From positions 87,246 to 151,245 of the forward strand of contig WSUB01000102.1 of assembly GCA_019633425.1 (NCBI GenBank): 64,000 nucleotides of DNA. The letters run 5' to 3'. Below are positions 1 through 9,928 of the stretch, piece by piece. Within the stretch, counting starts at the first letter, position 1, and each line of letters starts with the position of its first letter. The stretch comes from Tulasnella sp. 424 (Eukaryota; Basidiomycota; Agaricomycetes; Cantharellales; Tulasnellaceae). A model generated the notes under the pieces. It worked only from the letters and a program-made list of their open reading frames with translations, did no database searches and was not told where the DNA came from. The position numbers and the translations under genes were made by a program.

Positions 1-378
1 GATTTGAGAGGCGTCGTATGGTGGGCCTTCCTTCATCGTGATGTGCGTCCAGAACGAAGGTTCGTACAGCACCGCTTGGCGCCATCGATGGCAGATGTGG
101 GACAACGCGTTGGCGACTTTGAAGGCGATGGTTGGGTGGCATGGGATGATCACGAACGACATGATGTGCGTTATGATTTCCGTTGGAAGACCGTACACTG
201 GAGCTTGGACCGTGTTTTGAACCCGCTTCCTTTCGGCGACTAGGGTTTGGCGTTCGACGTTGAGGACGTTGAGCCGATGGACGAGCTGGATTTCTTCATC
301 GTACGATTCAGCTATTGAGCGGTCTATGGCCGCTAGTTTTGATTTGAGTGAGGCTCTCTCGGCGGCGGTGAGAGGCAT
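1..378 (-). CDS. F-box protein, N-terminal part (runs off left edge)
   Basis: An open frame begins at an ATG (complement of 376-378, A at -3) and stays open for 126 codons to the window edge, so the 3' end is missing. Residues 1-55 are charged and heptad-like (LKSKLAAIDRSIAE, LVHRLNVLNVERQTLVAERK), suggesting a coiled coil. The F-box follows: YGLPTEIITHIMSFV, then a WRQAVLYEPSFWTHI-like end. Basidiomycete F-box proteins usually pair such an N-terminus with degenerate leucine-rich repeats and act as substrate adaptors of SCF ubiquitin ligases. That role is inferred from the family; the substrate is unknown. It lies upstream of two related minus-strand F-box pseudogenes. Confidence 0.75.
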   Translation of the reverse strand, partial: MPLTAAERASLKSKLAAIDRSIAESYDEEIQLVHRLNVLNVERQTLVAERKRVQNTVQAPVYGLPTEIITHIMSFVIIPCHPTIAFKVANALSHICHRWRQAVLYEPSFWTHITMKEGPPYDASQI

Positions 379-1149
379 TTTTGAGGAGACATGCGGTAGA
401 CGCGCGTGCGGTGGGGTTTGTTGAACTGTTGTTCAAACTCGTGGGACTTTCGACTCGAACCGCGTTCGGAACGAACCCTGCCAACTCTGAACCGAACAGT
501 TATCCAACTCGTGTTTGGGCGCTTCTCGATCCAACACTTGCAACTGTTGAAGATGGGTTTGATTGTGATGAGTGGAGTTTTTGATCCTCGCCCCCAACAC
601 GGACTTAGGCACTGAGAATCCGCCTACCGCGCAGTCTTAATTGAGAAGACGTTCTGCAGTGGTGGACCCTGGAAGACTCGTCTTAAATTATCTCTTACCC
701 AGAGTGGATCCATGGATAATGCTCGAGCTCAAGTCCGCAAGACTACCACCCCGCCTTGCACCTGAATTTCCTTTATTTGCTCAGTCTTTTCCATTCCAAG
801 TGCTCGAATACCATGGCTCCGCCTAACCCACCACGCGTCGATGGGAGTCTGCGAAGGGTCGAGGCCATTCCCGGACCTCGCACCTCTCGTTGTCATACCC
901 GTTCGAGAGCGGTTCAAGCCCCGCGGCATCATGAACATGAAAAGAGGCAGCTTCAGTGGAGTGATAAGCGGCGTGGTGTTGTCGTCAATGGTCGTTCCAC
1001 CACTGCGTTTGGCCTAGGGAGATCAACGGTAACAAGAGCCCCCCACGCTCTCTGACAGTATTTGCTTCAACTAGGTGGAGGTTGGCACGAAAAGAGTGGT
1101 GCTTACGAAAAAATCAATTATTTTGTACAATCGTTCTAATCTATCCAAA
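379..1149. other. Intergenic, no gene seen
   Basis: This stretch holds only short open frames with no recognisable domain. From about 905 rightward it is homologous to 3203-3472, so the right third is the 3' flank of the duplicated F-box unit. The left part includes the presumed promoter of the partial F-box gene; no clear TATA box was seen. Confidence 0.6.
905..1149. repeat. Direct repeat, 3' flank of duplicated F-box unit, copy 1
   Basis: This block matches 3203-3472 with small indels. Both copies contain CGTTCGAGAGCGGTTCAAG, a GAACATGAAAAGAGGCAGC stretch and, next to the stop codon, TCTAATCTATCCAAATTAGA. It defines the left border of a tandem segmental duplication of about 2.3 kb per unit. 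Confidence 0.8.
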
Positions 1150-2930
1150 TTAGATACCCCCAAGCCTAAACGAAGGCACTATCCGTTTAATCTCGTCTTC
1201 GAAACTCCAAAGGTTCGGGAACCTCTTCCTGTCGCATAGGACGTCAAAGCGCTGGGGTTGCGTAGCTGCCGCCAAACCGTCGTCGCCAGACCAACGGTGA
1301 CGAACCAGCGACAACAACAGTTCCTCGTCGCGGGCTGTATCCTCTGCCACACGCGGAAACCGTATAATGATTACTGACAGTTTCGGGCAGATCCAATCCA
1401 TCTCACCAGTCCCAGAAATTGGGTGTCGCTGTGATAGTTGTTGGAGCACCAAGCGACACGCCTCGGTGTTATCCTTCGCTACCAATGTACCTAGTCGTTC
1501 GCTCCAGGGCAGAAGGTCGATAGGCTCGGAGATGAAGATGGAGTAGAGTTCAGGAGTTGGGCCGGATGGCAATTGAGAAAACGCTGTCCCCAGAAGCGTC
1601 GTGAGTTGGGGACTGTTTGCACGGGCAAACTTGAGCGTGTAGCTTCCGTGGTGGGTGTGATTGCTCTCGATTTGAATCCGTCCAGGGTTGATATGAACGC
1701 CCAACCTGCGAAGCGTTGGCTTCGAGCCGATTCCTCCAGCAAGCACGGCTGCTAGGTTGTTTCCTGGCTCCCATATTACGGCGTCCAACGCTTCAACCGA
1801 TCCTTGGCTCTCGTCACCGGACCTCCTGTCTCGCACCTCCATGTGGGAGCATAATGGGGTGCGGATAGAAGCGAGTATAACCGCGTTGTATGTGCTCGGC
1901 ATCTCCGAAAGAATGAGTTCTTTAAGACGCGGTAGAATAACCGAGGTACTCGATTCGACGTTACCCATCCTGAACCGCAACGCTTGGATGTCCAACGCTT
2001 CCAACCTCCGTAAGCTCGACAAAACGCGAAGCAATGACTGGGGAGACCATGGAACAGCGGATCCTCGGAGAGCTAGGGTTATGAGATTGAACAACCTCGG
2101 GGATTCCAACGGGGTTGTAACGTCGCAGAGGGAAAGATGTTTGAGAGGCAAGCCTTCCGACAGGACAAACGTGTCCAGAGCCGGAGTACCCGATCGACCA
2201 TCTGGAGACATGCGAATCGGTTCAACTTTGACTTCCAGGACCTCTAACGCCGGTGTCGGAGCTTCCAGAAGCCTCCGGAGGTTTGGTGGTTCTCAATGTT
2301 CCAACGTGGGGCGTAGACATTGATACTCCTGATCCGCATCGAGTTCTCGGTAAACAGATTTAGCATAGATTTTCCGTTGTCTGGGCCATTGTAGGGCCAG
2401 TCGACGGAGATTGGATGCGGTTGGGCGCGGCGGATCAGGAATCGTGCGAGGTTGAAGGGCATGCGCCCGTTAACGAATCCCCAGAGTTGAGGGGATCCAA
2501 TGATGATGTCGTACCATGTACGACAGACTAGAAGGGGGTTGAACAGGCTGCTGTGTTCGTGGGGATGATCGGGTTTGAATTCTCGGAATATCATCATCAA
2601 GACGTCCACTGGCAGCCGAAACACCGGCGATTCCCGATTCAGACGATACACAAGATGAGCGATCAGCTTGTTCATTTGTTGGGTAATCCGTGCGGCCGCA
2701 GCTTGCAACTCATCCTTGATGGTGGGGACGCGATCGAAGGGAAGAGCATTCAGGGACTCGAGTCCACTAAATATAGCGTATGGTCCCAAGTCAGATTGAT
2801 TAAACCATATTTTGGGTATAACCGCGTACCTGTACTGGACATAACAGCCATTTTCGTTGCAGATTTCTACGACGAGTGTTGAGAAAGCCCGCTCCACCAC
2901 GTGATTTCGAGACGGTTCGATTCCTTCCAT
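1150..2930 (-). pseudogene. F-box gene copy 1, one frameshift
   Basis: The frame from ATG 2930 (MEGIEPSRNHVV) encodes an F-box (FRLPVDVLMMIFREFKP ... CRTWYDIIIGSPQLW) and fails near 2295-2245. There the paralogue at 3473-5363 has one extra base (GAGGTTTGG followed by 25 versus 26 nt to GTGGGG). The downstream frame to 1150 continues the same protein through LRR-like segments (SVILPRLKELILSEMP, GSKPTLRRLGVHI) and an intact C-terminus. A probable 63-bp intron (TACAG/GTACGC to CTGAC to TTTAG) lies near 2770-2840. One base loss splits an otherwise full-length gene, so this is either a recent pseudogene or an assembly error. The two copies break at different places, so each can serve as a reference for the other. 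Confidence 0.7.
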
Positions 2931-2954
2931 GGTTTGTGATGAAAGCAAGTACAC

Positions 2955-3472
2955 TTTTAGAGGGGGGCAAGAAGAGCGAGGTGAAATGTTCTCGATGGTT
3001 TGAATAGGACGAAGAAAATTTGATCAAGCTCGTTTCCTGCTTGTTGTTGTTTCTATTACCTTATTCTCACCGAGCAACCACACTCCTCCATGTTTTCTGC
3101 ATGTGACAAAGAACCAAACCTCTTCTCCACGGTCCAAACTATCGTTACACCTTCCGACTTGAGCCGCTTGTCTCCATCTTGGACCATACACCTTTCGTCG
3201 CCCAACCCGTTCGAGAGCGGTTCAAGCCTAGCGGCATTATGAACATGAAAAGAGGCAGCTTCAGTGGAGTGACAGGCCAGGCGTGGTGTTGTCGTCGAAT
3301 GGTCGTTCCAACGCTGCATTTGGTCTAGAGAGATCAACAGTAACAAGGGTCCTCCACGCTCTCTGACGGTACCTGCCTCGATTAGGTGGAGGTGGGCACG
3401 AAAATAGTGGTACAAACGAAAAAATATATATTATTCGTACAATCGTGCACCACTCGTTCTAATCTATCCAAA
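2955..3472. other. Spacer between tandem F-box copies
   Basis: This holds the 5' flank of copy 1 and the 3' flank of copy 2. The right part (3203-3472) is the second copy of the direct repeat described at 905-1149. No independent gene is visible. Confidence 0.6.
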
Positions 3473-5363
3473 TTAGAGATCCGCAAGCTCGAACGAAGGC
3501 ACTAACTGTTTAATCTCCTCTTTGAAACTCCAAAGGTTTGGGAACCTCTTCCTCTTGCATAGGACCTCAAAACCTTCAGGTTGCGTTGCTGCGGCCAAAC
3601 CGTCGTCGCCAGACCAACGGTGACGAACCAGCGACGACAACAGTTCCTCGTAGAGAGCTGTATCCTCTTCCACTCGCTCAAGAATATAATTATTACTGCA
3701 AGTTTCGGGCAGATCCAATCCATCTCACCAGTCCCAGGAATTGGGTGTTGCTGAGATAGTTGTTGGAGCACCGAGCGAGGCGAATTATCCTCCGCTATCA
3801 ATGTACCTAGTCGTTCGCTCCAGGGTAGAAGGTCGATGGGCTCGGAGGTGAGGATGGAGTATAGTCTCCAGGAGTTGGACCGGATGGCAATTGAGAAAAC
3901 GCTGTTCCCAGAAGCGTCGTGAGTTGGGGACCGTCTGCACGGGCAAAGTCGAGCGTGTAGCTTCCGTGGTGGGCGTGCTTGCTCTCGATTTTAATCCATC
4001 CAGGGCTGATATAAATTTCCAACCTGCGAAGCGTTGGCTTCGAGCCGATTCCTCCAGCAAGCACGGCTGCTAGGTTGTTCCCTGGCCCCCATATTACAGC
4101 GTCCAACGTTTCAACCGACCCTGGGCTCTCGTCACCGGACCTCCTGTCTTTCACCTTCATGTGGGAGCATAGAGGGGTGCGGATAAAAGCGAATATAACC
4201 GCGTTGTATGTGCTCGGCATCTCCGAAAGAATGAGTTCTTTAAGACGCGGTAGAATAACCGAGGTACTCGGTTCGATGTTGCCCGTGCTGCTTCGCAACG
4301 CTTGGATCTCCAACGCTTCCAACCTCTGTAAGCTCGACAAAACACGAAGCAATGACTGGGGAGACCGTGGAACAGCGGATCTCCGGAGAGCTAGGGTTAT
4401 GAGATTGAAGAATCTCGGGGATTCCAACGGAGTTGTATCATCGCTGAGGGAGAGATGTTTGAGAGGCGAGCCTTCTGAGAGGACAAACCCCTCCAGAGAT
4501 CCACTACTCGATCCACCTTCCCAAGAAGAGTGGTCCGGTTCAACTTTGACTTTCAGGGCCTCTAACGCCGGTGTCAGGGCTTCAAGAAGCCTCCGGAGGT
4601 TTGGGCGGTGCGAAGGTACCCAGCGTGGGGCATAGAGATCCATCCTTCTGATCCGCATCGAGTTTTCGATAAACAGATCCAGCATGCTTTGTCTATTGAA
4701 TATGCCTTCGAGGGGCCAGTCGATGGAGATTGGATGCGGTTGGGTGCGGTGGATCAGGAATCGTGCGAGGTTGAGGGGCATGTTCCCGTTAACAACTCCC
4801 CAAAGTTGAGGGGATCCGATGATGATGTCGTACCATGTGCGACAAACTAGAAGGGGATTGAACAGGCTACTGTGTTCATGGGGCTGATCGGGCTTGAATT
4901 CTCGGAATATCATCATCAAGACGTCCACTGGCAGCCGAAACACCGGGGATTCGAGATTCAAACGATAAATAAGATGGGATATCAGCTTGTTCATTTTTTG
5001 GTTGATTCGTGCGGCCGCAGCTTGCAACTCGTCCCTAATCGTGGGGACGCGATCGACGGGAAGAGCATTCACGGACTCGGTTCCACTAAATACGGCGTAC
5101 GACTCAAGATCAGATTCCCTGAACTATGTTATGGGTAATGTCGTGTATCTGTACCGGAGATAACAGCCATTTTCGTTGCAGATTTCTTCTACAAGTGTTG
5201 AGAAAACCCGCGATACCACGTGGTTTCGGGACGGTTCGATTCCTGCCATGGCTTGTGATGAAAGCAAGCACGAGTCTGTCAGAGTGGGGTGAAGAGCGGG
5301 AGTTGAAATGTTCTCGATAGTCTGATTGGAGAAGCTTGCGGGCGAAGGAAAATTGACCACCAT
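3473..5363 (-). pseudogene. F-box gene copy 2, C-terminal frameshifts
   Basis: This is the tandem paralogue of 1150-2930. ATG 5363 starts a first exon (MVVNFPSPASF...), followed across a small gap by a long frame with the F-box (FRLPVDVLMMIFREFKP), LRR-like segments and a reading break near 3870. Relative to copy 1 there are 2 extra bases in the CTCCTGGAGACTATACTCC segment and one missing base near 3687, so the last ~130 residues lie in two other frames. The intron donor used in copy 1 (AG/GTACGC) is AG/ATACAC here, so splicing may also be altered. The ATG at 5363 has no equivalent in copy 1. Inference: it is decayed at the C-terminus, although a truncated product of roughly 480 residues is possible. 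Confidence 0.7.
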
Positions 5364-5951
5364 GTTCTGCTTGTTGTTGTTTCTGGTCTATTTGGCCGCA
5401 TGTCCTTTGTGTAGCTCAATTCACTACATCGAGTACAACTTTGTTAGGCAATACGACAAAGTGTATATCGTGTCTGTAAATCATGACCATGGGAGGGGCG
5501 AATGAGTTGTTAACAACACGGGCCGACCGTTACATGATAGCCATCGAACTATTATGACGCCTCCCAATCTTCCAATTTCACCTTCACGAGAGCAATAGAG
5601 CTCGAGAACGTGTTTTAATAGCATCTTTAATTTGTTGCGCTGTAATAGTATCGGGTCTTTCGATACCGATGGCTGAATATTCCCCACAACGGTGGGGATG
5701 GTCTTCGGCGCCTTTAATGCCGGAGGTGATAGCCGAATGCCGTCCTTGAAGTAGACGGACCAATGAGCTTTCCCGAAACAATCCAAGTTTGGCAAACGAC
5801 GATCTGCAGTCCTTCGGGGTAGGTCGTGCCGTGCTTGGGGATGTGACCCTTTTGGCGCTTTCCCGTTTGGCTGTGCGTCATGGAGCCTACTTCGAATCCA
5901 CATGATCGAGTCTTGACGCCCGTGCTCGGCCAAAAGTACGTCAAGGTAGGG

Positions 5952-5958
5952 TATAAAA
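5952..5958 (+). promoter_or_regulatory. TATA box of F-box array gene 1
   Basis: TATAAAA within GGGTATAAAAGGCTGAATGCATTAG, about 150 bp upstream of the ATG. Genes 2 and 3 carry GATAAAAGGCTG at the same place (7688-7695 and 9779-9786). The element is therefore positionally conserved but weaker in those copies. Confidence 0.65.
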
Positions 5959-6013
5959 GGCTGAATGCATTAGGATGATTTAAACCCAAGCAGCATCATT
6001 TCTTGTCCCTCAA

Positions 6014-6098
6014 GTAAGTACGTCGGTGCTTTATAGACCATCCGCACGGGCGACGGCAACTGACGCACGGGCTCACGCTCTCCCCCGAAGTCCTTCAG
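6014..6098 (+). other. Predicted 5'-UTR intron, conserved in all three array genes
   Basis: GTAAGTACG donor, CTGAC branch-like site near 6059 and TTCAG acceptor two bases before the ATG. The same trio occurs before gene 2 (7751-7832) and gene 3 (9842-9926). Conservation of all three signals in paralogues argues for a real leader intron and supports the ATG at 6101 rather than an upstream non-ATG start. Confidence 0.6.
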
Positions 6099-6100
6099 TT

Positions 6101-7396
6101 ATGTCACGCGTACAATATCTCCCACCTGAGCTCCTATCCTATGTCTTGGAGCTGGCATGCATCGCGGAAGCCCCTGCTCAAGTGCAGGTGGCTCACATCC
6201 TCGGCAAGGTTTCGAAGCTCTGGAGAGAAACGGTCTTCAGCACTCCAGCCATTTGGACCACGGTTTACATTTCCAAAACCGGAGATCCCAGGAGTTTTGA
6301 CGTTCCCTTACTTCGAAGCGGTGTTCTGCCAGTTGACGTTCGCGTTGTTGACGAGGCAACCAAGCTGAAGGCAGCCCGAGAGCAGCTTGAGGCCCTTGCC
6401 AGACACAGCGCTCGCTGGAAGAGCGTCGAGATCTCCCACCCAGATGCCTTCGACCTCCTAGGCAAGGCAATCCCATTGAATCTGCCGATGATGCACTTAT
6501 TGGCGGTTAAAATCACATGCCAACGACTATCACCCTCTCTCATGTATTTCTACTCAGGCTTCCCGGAATCCCGTTTCGCGCCGGATATCGACTTGGGGTG
6601 GAAGAGCAGACTATACCCCTCCCTTCGTCAGCTCGATCTATGCGACATCGAAGTCAGGCGCTCTGAAACAGAGGACTTCCTAGACTTTCTCCAAGCTCAT
6701 GATGGCCTCGAGAGGCTGGCCCTCAAGAACATCTGGGAGTACGACCCGTACACTCCCCCTCGCACCGTTGTGCTTCCCAAGCTAAAGGATTTGGAGCTAA
6801 GAGGATTCTCCTCGTCGGAAGTCCTTCGATGGATCAGCGCGCCGAACATTCAAAAACTCGTCGTGGAGCAAAGCTCCCAACTCCGGTACTGGACCACGGT
6901 CGATATCAAGTCGAATTACGCTACAGCCAACGACGTCACTCTCATCAGATTTTCAACCGCTCCAGATGCCCTGCGGAACGTACTCAGTGCAGTCCCCTTG
7001 GCCTCCCATCTCAAACTCGTGTCGACTGATCTCCGAGCGCGGTATTCGTTCTGTGCCGAGTCTACCCTTACGGAGACCGAGCTTCCACTCCTGGCCTCGC
7101 TGCACATCCAAGGCATTGCTTCCGTGCCTCGACTCAAGGCGGTTGTGGAGACGTATCAGGGGAGGTTGAGGTCCGTTAAAATTCACTGCCTCGATCTTGG
7201 ATTGCCCGAGGGGAGTGTCATCAACGATTATAGCGAGAGAGATGAAGCTTTGGAGTGGATGAAGGATCAGACGACCTTCAAGTTCGACATCGATCACTCC
7301 CCGGATGCTTTTGGAGAACGTTACCAATGTCACGAGGACCAGACGTGTCGGAAGAAAATGCTCTGCCCTGGAGAAGGTTGTGGGACCCGGCCTTAG
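6101..7396 (+). CDS. F-box protein, tandem array gene 1
   Basis: A single-exon frame of 431 codons. An N-terminal F-box covers residues 3-55 (YLPPELLSYVLELACIAE ... VSKLWRETVFSTPAIWTT), followed by degenerate leucine-rich-like segments (LYPSLRQLDLCDIEV, LERLALKNIW, LPKLKDLELRGFSSSEVL, LPLLASLHIQGIASVP). The C-terminus is a short cysteine tail, CHEDQTCRKKMLCPGEGC, which could bind metal. SCF adaptor function is inferred from the F-box; the target is unknown. It is the first of three head-to-tail paralogues of roughly 85-90% visible identity with shared promoter and leader intron. ATG 6101 follows a conserved TTCAG acceptor. Confidence 0.85.
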   Translation: MSRVQYLPPELLSYVLELACIAEAPAQVQVAHILGKVSKLWRETVFSTPAIWTTVYISKTGDPRSFDVPLLRSGVLPVDVRVVDEATKLKAAREQLEALARHSARWKSVEISHPDAFDLLGKAIPLNLPMMHLLAVKITCQRLSPSLMYFYSGFPESRFAPDIDLGWKSRLYPSLRQLDLCDIEVRRSETEDFLDFLQAHDGLERLALKNIWEYDPYTPPRTVVLPKLKDLELRGFSSSEVLRWISAPNIQKLVVEQSSQLRYWTTVDIKSNYATANDVTLIRFSTAPDALRNVLSAVPLASHLKLVSTDLRARYSFCAESTLTETELPLLASLHIQGIASVPRLKAVVETYQGRLRSVKIHCLDLGLPEGSVINDYSERDEALEWMKDQTTFKFDIDHSPDAFGERYQCHEDQTCRKKMLCPGEGCGTRP

Positions 7397-7834
7397 GCAC
7401 GTCGCCGGGGTGACTGGCACCCTTTTGATCAGCATGCCGAATTGCCATTGGTTTGTCTATGGAGAATTTAGTTTCGATAAGTAGCGCTATTATGTCTATA
7501 ACACGTTCCCGAAACAAGCCAAGTTTGGGCAAACACCGATCTGCAGTCCTTCGGGGAAGTGGTGCTGTGCTTGAGGATGTGATCCTTTTGGCGCTTTCCG
7601 TTTGGCTGTGCGTCATGGAGCAAGCTTCGAATCCACATGATCGAGTCTTGACGCCCGTGCCCATTCACAAATTACGTCAAGGTGGGAGATAAAAGGCTGG
7701 ACTACATTAGAATGATTTAGGCCCAAGCAGCACCATTTCTAGTCCCTCACGTAAGTCCGTTGGTGCTTTATGGACCATCCGCGTCGGCGATGGCAACTGA
7801 CGGGCTCCACGCAACTCCCCGAAGTCCTTCAGTT

Positions 7835-9127
7835 ATGTCGCACGTACAATGCCTCCCACCTGAACTCTTATCCTACGTCCTGGAGTTGGCATGCATCGCG
7901 GAAGTACCTGCTCAAACGCAGGCAGCCCACATCCTCGGCAGGGTTTCGAAGCTATGGAGAGAAACGGTCTTCAGCACCCCAGCTATTTGGACCACCTTTT
8001 ACATTTCCAAAATCGGAGATCCCAGAAGCTTCGACGTTCCCCTACTTCGAAGCGGTGCCCTGCCGGTTGACGTTCGCGTTGTTGACGAGGCAACCAAGCT
8101 GAAGGCAGCCCGAGAACAGCTTGAGGCCCTTGCCAGACACAGCGCTCGCTGGAAGAACGTCGAGATCTCCCACCCAGATGCCTTTGATCTCTTAGGCAAG
8201 GCCATTCCATTGAGTCTGCCGACGCTACAATCATTGGCGGTTAAAATCACATGCCAACGACTATCACCCTCACTCATGTATTTCTACTCGTTCCCGGAAT
8301 ACTCTTCCGCACCGGATATCGACTTGGAGTGGAAGAGCAGACTATACCCCTCCCTTCGGCAGCTCGACCTATTTGACATCGAAGTCAGACCTTCTGAAAC
8401 AGAGGACTTCCTGGGCTTTCTCCACGCCCACGATGGGCTCGAGAGGCTGGCCCTCAGGAACATCTGGCAGTACGACCCGTATACTCCCCCTCGGACTGTT
8501 GTGCTTCCCAAGCTAAAGGAGTTGGAGCTAAGAGGAATCTCCTCGTCGGAGGTTCTCCGATGGATCAATGCGCCGAATCTTCAAAAACTCGTCGTAGAGA
8601 AAAGCTCACAGCCCCGGTACTGGACCACGGTCGATATCAAGTCGAATTACGCGACAGCCAACGACGTCACTCTCATCCGATTTTCAACCGCCCCAGATGC
8701 CCTGCGGAACGTACTCGGTGCGGTCCCCTTGACCTCCCATCTCAAACTCGCGTCAACCGATCTCCGAGTGCGGTACTCGTTCTGTGCCGAGTCTATCCTT
8801 ACGGAGAACGAGCTTCCACTCCTGGCCTCGCTGCATATCCAAGGCATTGCCTCCATGCCTCGACTCAAGGCGGTTGTGGAGACGTACGAGAAGACGTTGA
8901 GGTCCGTTAAAATCCACTGCCTCGATCTTGGATTGCCCGAGGAGAGTTTCATCAAGGATTACAGCGAGAGAGATGAGGCTTTGGCGTGGATGAAGGATCA
9001 GACGACCTTCAAGTTCGACATTGACCACTCCCCAGACGCTTTTGGAGGACGTTACCAAAGTCACGAGGACCAGAAATGTCGGAGGAAGATGCTCTGCCCT
9101 GGAGAGCGTTGTGGGACGCGGCGTTAG
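7835..9127 (+). CDS. F-box protein, tandem array gene 2
   Basis: An intact frame of 430 codons, one codon shorter than gene 1 through loss of a glycine near residue 150 (FYSFPEYS versus FYSGFPES). It has the same F-box (LPPELLSYVLELACIAE) and LRR-like body. In the tail the first cysteine is serine (SHEDQKCRRKMLCPGERC), so if the four-cysteine set binds metal, this copy would be compromised. Leader intron signals lie at 7751-7832. Its upstream region lacks the longer block shared by genes 1 and 3. No frameshift or stop was found, so it is likely expressed. Confidence 0.85.
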   Translation: MSHVQCLPPELLSYVLELACIAEVPAQTQAAHILGRVSKLWRETVFSTPAIWTTFYISKIGDPRSFDVPLLRSGALPVDVRVVDEATKLKAAREQLEALARHSARWKNVEISHPDAFDLLGKAIPLSLPTLQSLAVKITCQRLSPSLMYFYSFPEYSSAPDIDLEWKSRLYPSLRQLDLFDIEVRPSETEDFLGFLHAHDGLERLALRNIWQYDPYTPPRTVVLPKLKELELRGISSSEVLRWINAPNLQKLVVEKSSQPRYWTTVDIKSNYATANDVTLIRFSTAPDALRNVLGAVPLTSHLKLASTDLRVRYSFCAESILTENELPLLASLHIQGIASMPRLKAVVETYEKTLRSVKIHCLDLGLPEESFIKDYSERDEALAWMKDQTTFKFDIDHSPDAFGGRYQSHEDQKCRRKMLCPGERCGTRR

Positions 9128-9244
9128 GCACGTCACCAGACTGGCTGTCGCCCATTTGATCAGCATGCCGGATTGTTCTTGGTTTACCTGCGGAGCATTT
9201 AGTTTCGACAAGTAGCTCTAGATCTATTATGTCTATTACACTGC

Positions 9245-9450
9245 GTTATGTTATCCAAATATGAAGAGGAAGGCAAAGAGTGGCCGAACAGCCAGAAACG
9301 TTTGTACTAACGACAGCCGCTCCTCACCCATTGCCTCTACCTCAGCAAACGAGATTCCTTTGAAAGCCAAACTATTTCCGCCAAAGTAGTCGAGGTCCGC
9401 TGTGATGATGCCTTCGCCTCCATGCTTGCTACTTCGAGCATCGGCATGAT
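9245..9450 (-). pseudogene. Relic of a minus-strand F-box gene 3' end
   Basis: The minus strand encodes a C-terminal piece (SLAFKGISFAEVEAMGEER, LSLVQTFLAVRPLFAFL) and a stop. It closely matches the end of the F-box gene at 11358-12523 (SAFKGISFVEVEETDEGR, LSLVRTFLAVQPLFTFL). Homology also covers the shared 3' flank (GTTATGTTATCC). Only the last ~65 codons survive. The ancestral array unit was thus a tail-to-tail pair of a plus-strand and a minus-strand F-box gene. Confidence 0.75.
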
Positions 9451-9928
9451 GAAACCCAACGCTGTAGTGGTATCGAGTCTTTCGATACCGGCGGCTGAGT
9501 ACTCCCCACAAGTTAACGGTGGGGATGGTCTTCGGGGCCTTTATGCCGGAGGCGAAATCCGAATGCCGTCTTCGAAGGAGACGGTCCAATGAGCTTTCCC
9601 GAAAAAGCCAAGTTTGGCAAACACCTATCTGCAGCCCTTCGGGGTAAGTCGTGCTGCGCTTGCCGATGTCCCCGTTTTCGCCCTTCCCCGTCTGGCTGTG
9701 CGTCATGAAGTGGACTTTGGATCCCACATTATCGAGTCTCGACGCCCGTGCCCATCCACAAATTACGTCAAGATAGAAGATAAAAGGCTGAAGTGCATTA
9801 GGATGATTTAAACCCAAGCAGCACCATTTCTAGTCCCTCAAGTAAGTACGTCGGTGCTTTATGGACCATCCGCACGGGGACGGCAACTGACCCACGGGCT
9901 CACGCTATCCCCCCGAAGGCTTTCAGTT

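Larger units (their letters stand above)
5364..6100. promoter_or_regulatory. Divergent intergenic region and promoter of F-box array
   Basis: About 5640-6013 is repeated upstream of the other two plus-strand F-box genes (matching 7500-7750 and 9460-9841). The shared core includes GATCTGCAGTCCTTCGGGG, GGCTGTGCGTCATG, a TATA-like box and GTCCCTCAAGTAAGTACG. Copies 1 and 3 share the longest upstream block; in copy 2 similarity starts only near 7500. No protein is evident here. Confidence 0.7.

Noticed and set aside
6026..6100. Upstream in-frame extension of the first F-box gene to a non-ATG codon
   Set aside because: It would read through conserved donor, branch and acceptor signals of a leader intron; the ATG right after TTCAG is the better start.
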